This document shows positions 5,580 through 7,653 of a stretch of 7,653 nt of DNA, one piece after another. Source of the DNA: Myxococcales bacterium (GTDB lineage Bacteria > Myxococcota_C > UBA6777); the NCBI GenBank assembly GCA_027005175.1, contig JALTMC010000231.1:1-7653 (forward strand), given 5' to 3'. Numbering within the stretch: the stretch's first letter is position 1; every line of letters begins with the position of its first letter. Position numbers and translations under genes: made by a program. A model generated the notes under the pieces. That model was not told where the DNA came from. It saw only the letters and a list, made by a program, of their open reading frames with translations, and ran no database searches.

Positions 5580-6239
5580 TCAGGGCTTTGTGCATTGAGG
5601 GGCACAAAGTGCGTAGCCGAGAAGCGGCTTTGCGGCAGTGCAACATTTTAACCCTTGGGGACAATCGGTGTCTTTGTCGCAGACTGTACAGAGCTTGATC
5701 GTTCCACCTTGTGGGATGGTGACTTCTTTGCAAGATTGACCGGTGCAACAGTCGCTGTCCTGTGTGCAGGACCCCGTCGCTGTGACGTTGCCTTTGCAAG
5801 CCGTCTTTTCTGTCGGCGGGGTGTCGGAGATCGATTCGCTCGGTTTTGACTCATTCAAGCCCGGCTCTGTGACACTTTGTTCTGTCATTGGCTCGGGGGG
5901 TGCAGTGCGTTCGGGTGGTGCGGTGCGTTCGGGCGGTGCGGTACGTTCGGGTGTAGGCTCTGACGTGCTGCCAGCATCCGTGGTTGTTGATTCTTCTTCT
6001 TTGGGCCTGCGTCGTTCTCCGCCACATAGTTCATTGGAGCACTTGAGACTGTCCCAGCAATCGGTGTCGCTGTCGCAGCGGAAGCCCTGGGATGAAGTGA
6101 TCTGTTCGATGCAAGAGGAATATCCTACCGCCATGATCGTTGTGAGACTAAGCACGAGAGCCCATCGGAGGAGGTGGCGTCGCAAGAGCCTCATGTCGGT
6201 TGATCCTGGAGAGTGTAAAGTAGAGGTTTGTTCAGACAT
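5580..6239 (-). CDS. Cysteine-rich predicted lipoprotein
   Basis: A 219-residue exported protein of unknown function. An RR-containing basic stretch (17-25) precedes a hydrophobic segment (about 26-40) and Cys43 in YSSC, an imperfect lipobox, so it is probably membrane-anchored by lipidation. A short domain with Cys55, 61, 67 and 72 (CDSDTDC) follows, then a flexible acidic/Pro/Thr linker with PERTAP repeated three times (97-115). The C-terminal domain has 12 cysteines (148-216) with DSDCC and CDKDTDCPQGLKCC, resembling the disulfide-rich Dickkopf/colipase-like modules common in Myxococcota and relatives. ATG 6239 has AAGGA 6 nt upstream; ATG 6194 (MRLLRRHLLRW) would give a more typical signal peptide and also has AGGA upstream. 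It lies 55 bp after the TetR gene. A role at the cell surface is inferred only. Confidence 0.8.
   Translation of the reverse strand: MSEQTSTLHSPGSTDMRLLRRHLLRWALVLSLTTIMAVGYSSCIEQITSSQGFRCDSDTDCWDSLKCSNELCGGERRRPKEEESTTTDAGSTSEPTPERTAPPERTAPPERTAPPEPMTEQSVTEPGLNESKPSESISDTPPTEKTACKGNVTATGSCTQDSDCCTGQSCKEVTIPQGGTIKLCTVCDKDTDCPQGLKCCTAAKPLLGYALCAPQCTKP
5899..5952 (-). repeat. 18-bp in-gene tandem repeat (three copies)
   Basis: Copies 5899-5916, 5917-5934 and 5935-5952 differ by a few bases and encode ERTAPP three times in the linker of the cysteine-rich lipoprotein. The unit is a multiple of three, so copy-number change would alter linker length without shifting the frame. Confidence 0.85.
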
Positions 6240-6294
6240 GCTTGTTCCTTTGCACGATGTGTTCCGAGAGAAGCAACTCTCTTTGACTGGGGTA

Positions 6295-6999
6295 TTATTT
6301 GATCGCCGATGGGTCGGTGGACTCTGTTTGTTGAGAACGTAGTTGTTGTAGGAATATATTTAAGATTCGATGAAGTATGCTGTTGTCTTGCTGGAGTGCG
6401 CCCATTCGCAGTTGAATGGACAAGCCATCATGCAAGGCCATGAGCAGATGAGCAGTGAGTTCATGGTCAAGTCCATTGGGGAGAACGATACCAACCTCTT
6501 CTAGGAGCTTTTGGATGTCTTTCAATATGGCTTTTTGATAGAGCGCGATGCGTTGGTAAAACTGTTCTCGTTGATTGCTGCGTTCCGCTTGTAACCAGAA
6601 CTCCATGAGAACATGAGAGAATCCACCAACAATTATTTGCCAGGGCTCTTCTTCCTGGTCCTCTGTTTTGGAGGTTGCATTCTCTTCAAACAGTCCTACT
6701 TCCGGAAAGTTGAGAAACAAAACTTTGAGGAACTCTTCTAATTTTTCCAAGGGGGTCTCTAGCGCCTGAATGCGTTTTTGGACACCGGCTTCCATGTGGG
6801 ACATCATCAAGTCATAGACACCCCAGAAGATCTCATCCTTGGTTGGAAAGTAATAATAGAGAGTTCCTTGGCCGATTCCTACGGCACGAGAGATCTCACC
6901 CAATGTTGTTTTGTGGTAGCCCTTCTCGATAAAGAGTTCAAAGGCCGCCGTCAGAATTTCCCGATGACGTTGTTCTCGATCGACTATCTTGGGAGACAT
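6295..6999 (-). CDS. TetR/AcrR family transcriptional regulator
   Basis: A 234-residue one-component repressor. Residues 12-58 form the TetR N-terminal HTH (ILTAAFELFIEKGYHKTTLGEISRAVGIGQGTLYYYFPTKDEIF), a near-consensus match. Residues 60-220 are a helical ligand-binding/dimerisation domain with no assignable effector. The reading frame stays open far upstream (to 7455), across the neighbouring efflux gene, but homology begins at MSPKIVDREQ; AAGGAG at 7012-7017 lies 12 nt upstream, rather far. The gene follows the efflux outer-membrane component by 62 bp on the same strand and probably controls that efflux operon, with itself as part of it. A palindrome GTATATAC over a -10-like TATACT in the gap is a candidate operator. 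Confidence 0.93.
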   Translation of the reverse strand: MSPKIVDREQRHREILTAAFELFIEKGYHKTTLGEISRAVGIGQGTLYYYFPTKDEIFWGVYDLMMSHMEAGVQKRIQALETPLEKLEEFLKVLFLNFPEVGLFEENATSKTEDQEEEPWQIIVGGFSHVLMEFWLQAERSNQREQFYQRIALYQKAILKDIQKLLEEVGIVLPNGLDHELTAHLLMALHDGLSIQLRMGALQQDNSILHRILNIFLQQLRSQQTESTDPSAIK

Positions 7000-7035
7000 C
7001 GGCTGCTCGTTCTCCTTGAAGCAAGCTCTTTTCTT

Positions 7036-7050
7036 TACCAGTATATACGG
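7036..7050 (-). promoter_or_regulatory. Candidate TetR operator/promoter
   Basis: In the 62-bp gap before the TetR gene, the perfect palindrome GTATATAC (7041-7048) sits in ACCAGTATATACGGT, where outer ACC/GGT arms are offset by one base. On the minus strand it contains TATACT, a 5/6 match to a -10 box; the matching -35 position (AAGATA) is poor. Self-regulation at such a site is typical of TetR repressors, but the match is short. Confidence 0.35.
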
Positions 7051-7061
7051 TCTTTCAGACT

Positions 7062-7653
7062 CTATCTTGCGGGATGGAATAGGCCGACAGCACGCTGTAT
7101 GCTGAGAATGGATAACTCTTGGTTGAGAGCTTCTCGCAGCACTCCGATCTCGGAAGAGCGCAGCGCAGTGAGGGCATCGGAGACTTCCACCGGCGTGGCC
7201 ACTCCAGTTTTGTAGCGTTCTTGGGTCAACTGGTAGCTGCGACGGGCCAAGCCGAGTTGCTTTTGGGCCACCTGCAAGGCCACCTTTGCATTCTGTAAGG
7301 CCAGCTTCCCCCGCGAAATTTCGTTGAGTATTTGCCGTCGATTTTTGGCGTATTCCAGCCGGGCTTGTCGGTACTTGGAGTGAGCATCTTTCAGGTCCAA
7401 GTATCTTGAACCTCCAGAGTAGAGATTCATCGAAGCAGCAAAGGTGATACTCCATTGTACATTTTGCCCCGTAAAGCCTGTTGCGTTCAAACCACTGAGG
7501 TTACCTACGACTGAAACTATCGGAAGAAACTTCATCCAATGGGTTGTGATCTGTTTTTCAGAGATCGACACCGCAATGGAAGAGGCTTTGAGTTCTGCAC
7601 GATTTTGTCGGGCTTGTTGAAACCAGTCTCTCATGTTGCCAGCAGGTAGAGTG
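7062..7653 (-). CDS. TolC-family outer-membrane efflux protein, C-terminal part
   Basis: The visible 196 residues are the C-terminal repeat half of an outer-membrane factor that forms the periplasmic/outer-membrane channel of tripartite efflux or type I secretion systems. The frame is open to the right edge (reading TLPAGNMRDWF before the first internal Met at 7634), so the gene is truncated by the window rather than by mutation. Visible family features are SITFAASMNLYSGGSRYLDLKDA, a strand followed by the start of a long helix, then a roughly 70-residue coiled coil (about RQARLEYAKNRRQILNEISR to RSYQLTQERY). After that come RYKTGVATPVEVSDALTAL and a closing helix ending FHPAR. The inner-membrane pump and adaptor genes are not in the window. 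The TetR gene follows by 62 bp. Confidence 0.9.
   Translation of the reverse strand, partial: TLPAGNMRDWFQQARQNRAELKASSIAVSISEKQITTHWMKFLPIVSVVGNLSGLNATGFTGQNVQWSITFAASMNLYSGGSRYLDLKDAHSKYRQARLEYAKNRRQILNEISRGKLALQNAKVALQVAQKQLGLARRSYQLTQERYKTGVATPVEVSDALTALRSSEIGVLREALNQELSILSIQRAVGLFHPAR

Noticed and set aside
5273-5698. Plus-strand open frame sharing a KNLLCC...AESTGR segment with the 2150-2434 frame
   Set aside because: The similarity comes from the duplicated leader on the other strand; substitutions are not biased to synonymous positions and no RBS supports it.
6265-6285. GAGAG/CTCTC inverted repeat between TetR and the lipoprotein gene as terminator
   Set aside because: It is a weak 5-bp stem without a T-run on either strand; read-through within one transcript is as likely.
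7000-7455. 152-residue N-terminal extension of the TetR gene
   Set aside because: It overlaps the efflux protein gene in another frame, shows no homology, and the TetR domain starts just after 6999.

Overview
The window looks like a chromosomal stretch from a Gram-negative bacterium, probably of the former Deltaproteobacteria (Myxococcota/Bradymonadota-like). The clues are a TolC-type outer-membrane efflux protein, and a predicted lipoprotein carrying the CDSDTDC / CDKDTDC cysteine-rich repeats that are frequent in those predatory and social lineages. This placement is an inference from protein style, not from a marker gene.

Layout, left to right. Positions 1-110 hold a REPIN-like palindromic element: two short agtccc/gggact hairpins in opposite orientation around a third hairpin. 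Positions 140-222 hold a 27-bp tandem repeat in which every copy carries a dyad of the form TATGG-N8-(A/C)CATA. It lies directly in front of a plus-strand hipBA pair (258-1130) and looks like an operator array. HipB is intact. HipA is a 206-residue remnant that has lost, in frame, about 238 residues of the kinase core while keeping both ends.

Everything from 1119 to the right edge is on the minus strand. Read in the direction of transcription it is: the 3' part of a TolC-family efflux gene (cut by the window edge), a TetR/AcrR regulator, a cysteine-rich lipoprotein, an LD-carboxypeptidase (S66), a histidine phosphatase, the knotted carbamoyltransferase YgeW, and an M42 metallo-aminopeptidase that ends 12 bp inside the 3' end of hipA. 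The short, same-strand spacing suggests one or more operons of cell-wall/peptide turnover and carbamoyl metabolism. No YgeX or YgeY, the usual E. coli partners of YgeW, lies in the window.

The most unusual non-coding feature is a roughly 103-bp sequence present twice, at about 86% identity, directly in front of the M42 peptidase and the LD-carboxypeptidase. In both places the similarity runs up to and includes the ATG and then stops, so two unrelated hydrolases share the same leader and ribosome-binding site. A 30-bp tandem repeat (three copies) sits just upstream of the LD-carboxypeptidase copy. The best candidates for something undescribed are this portable leader, the operator array in front of hipBA, and the kinase-less mini-HipA.
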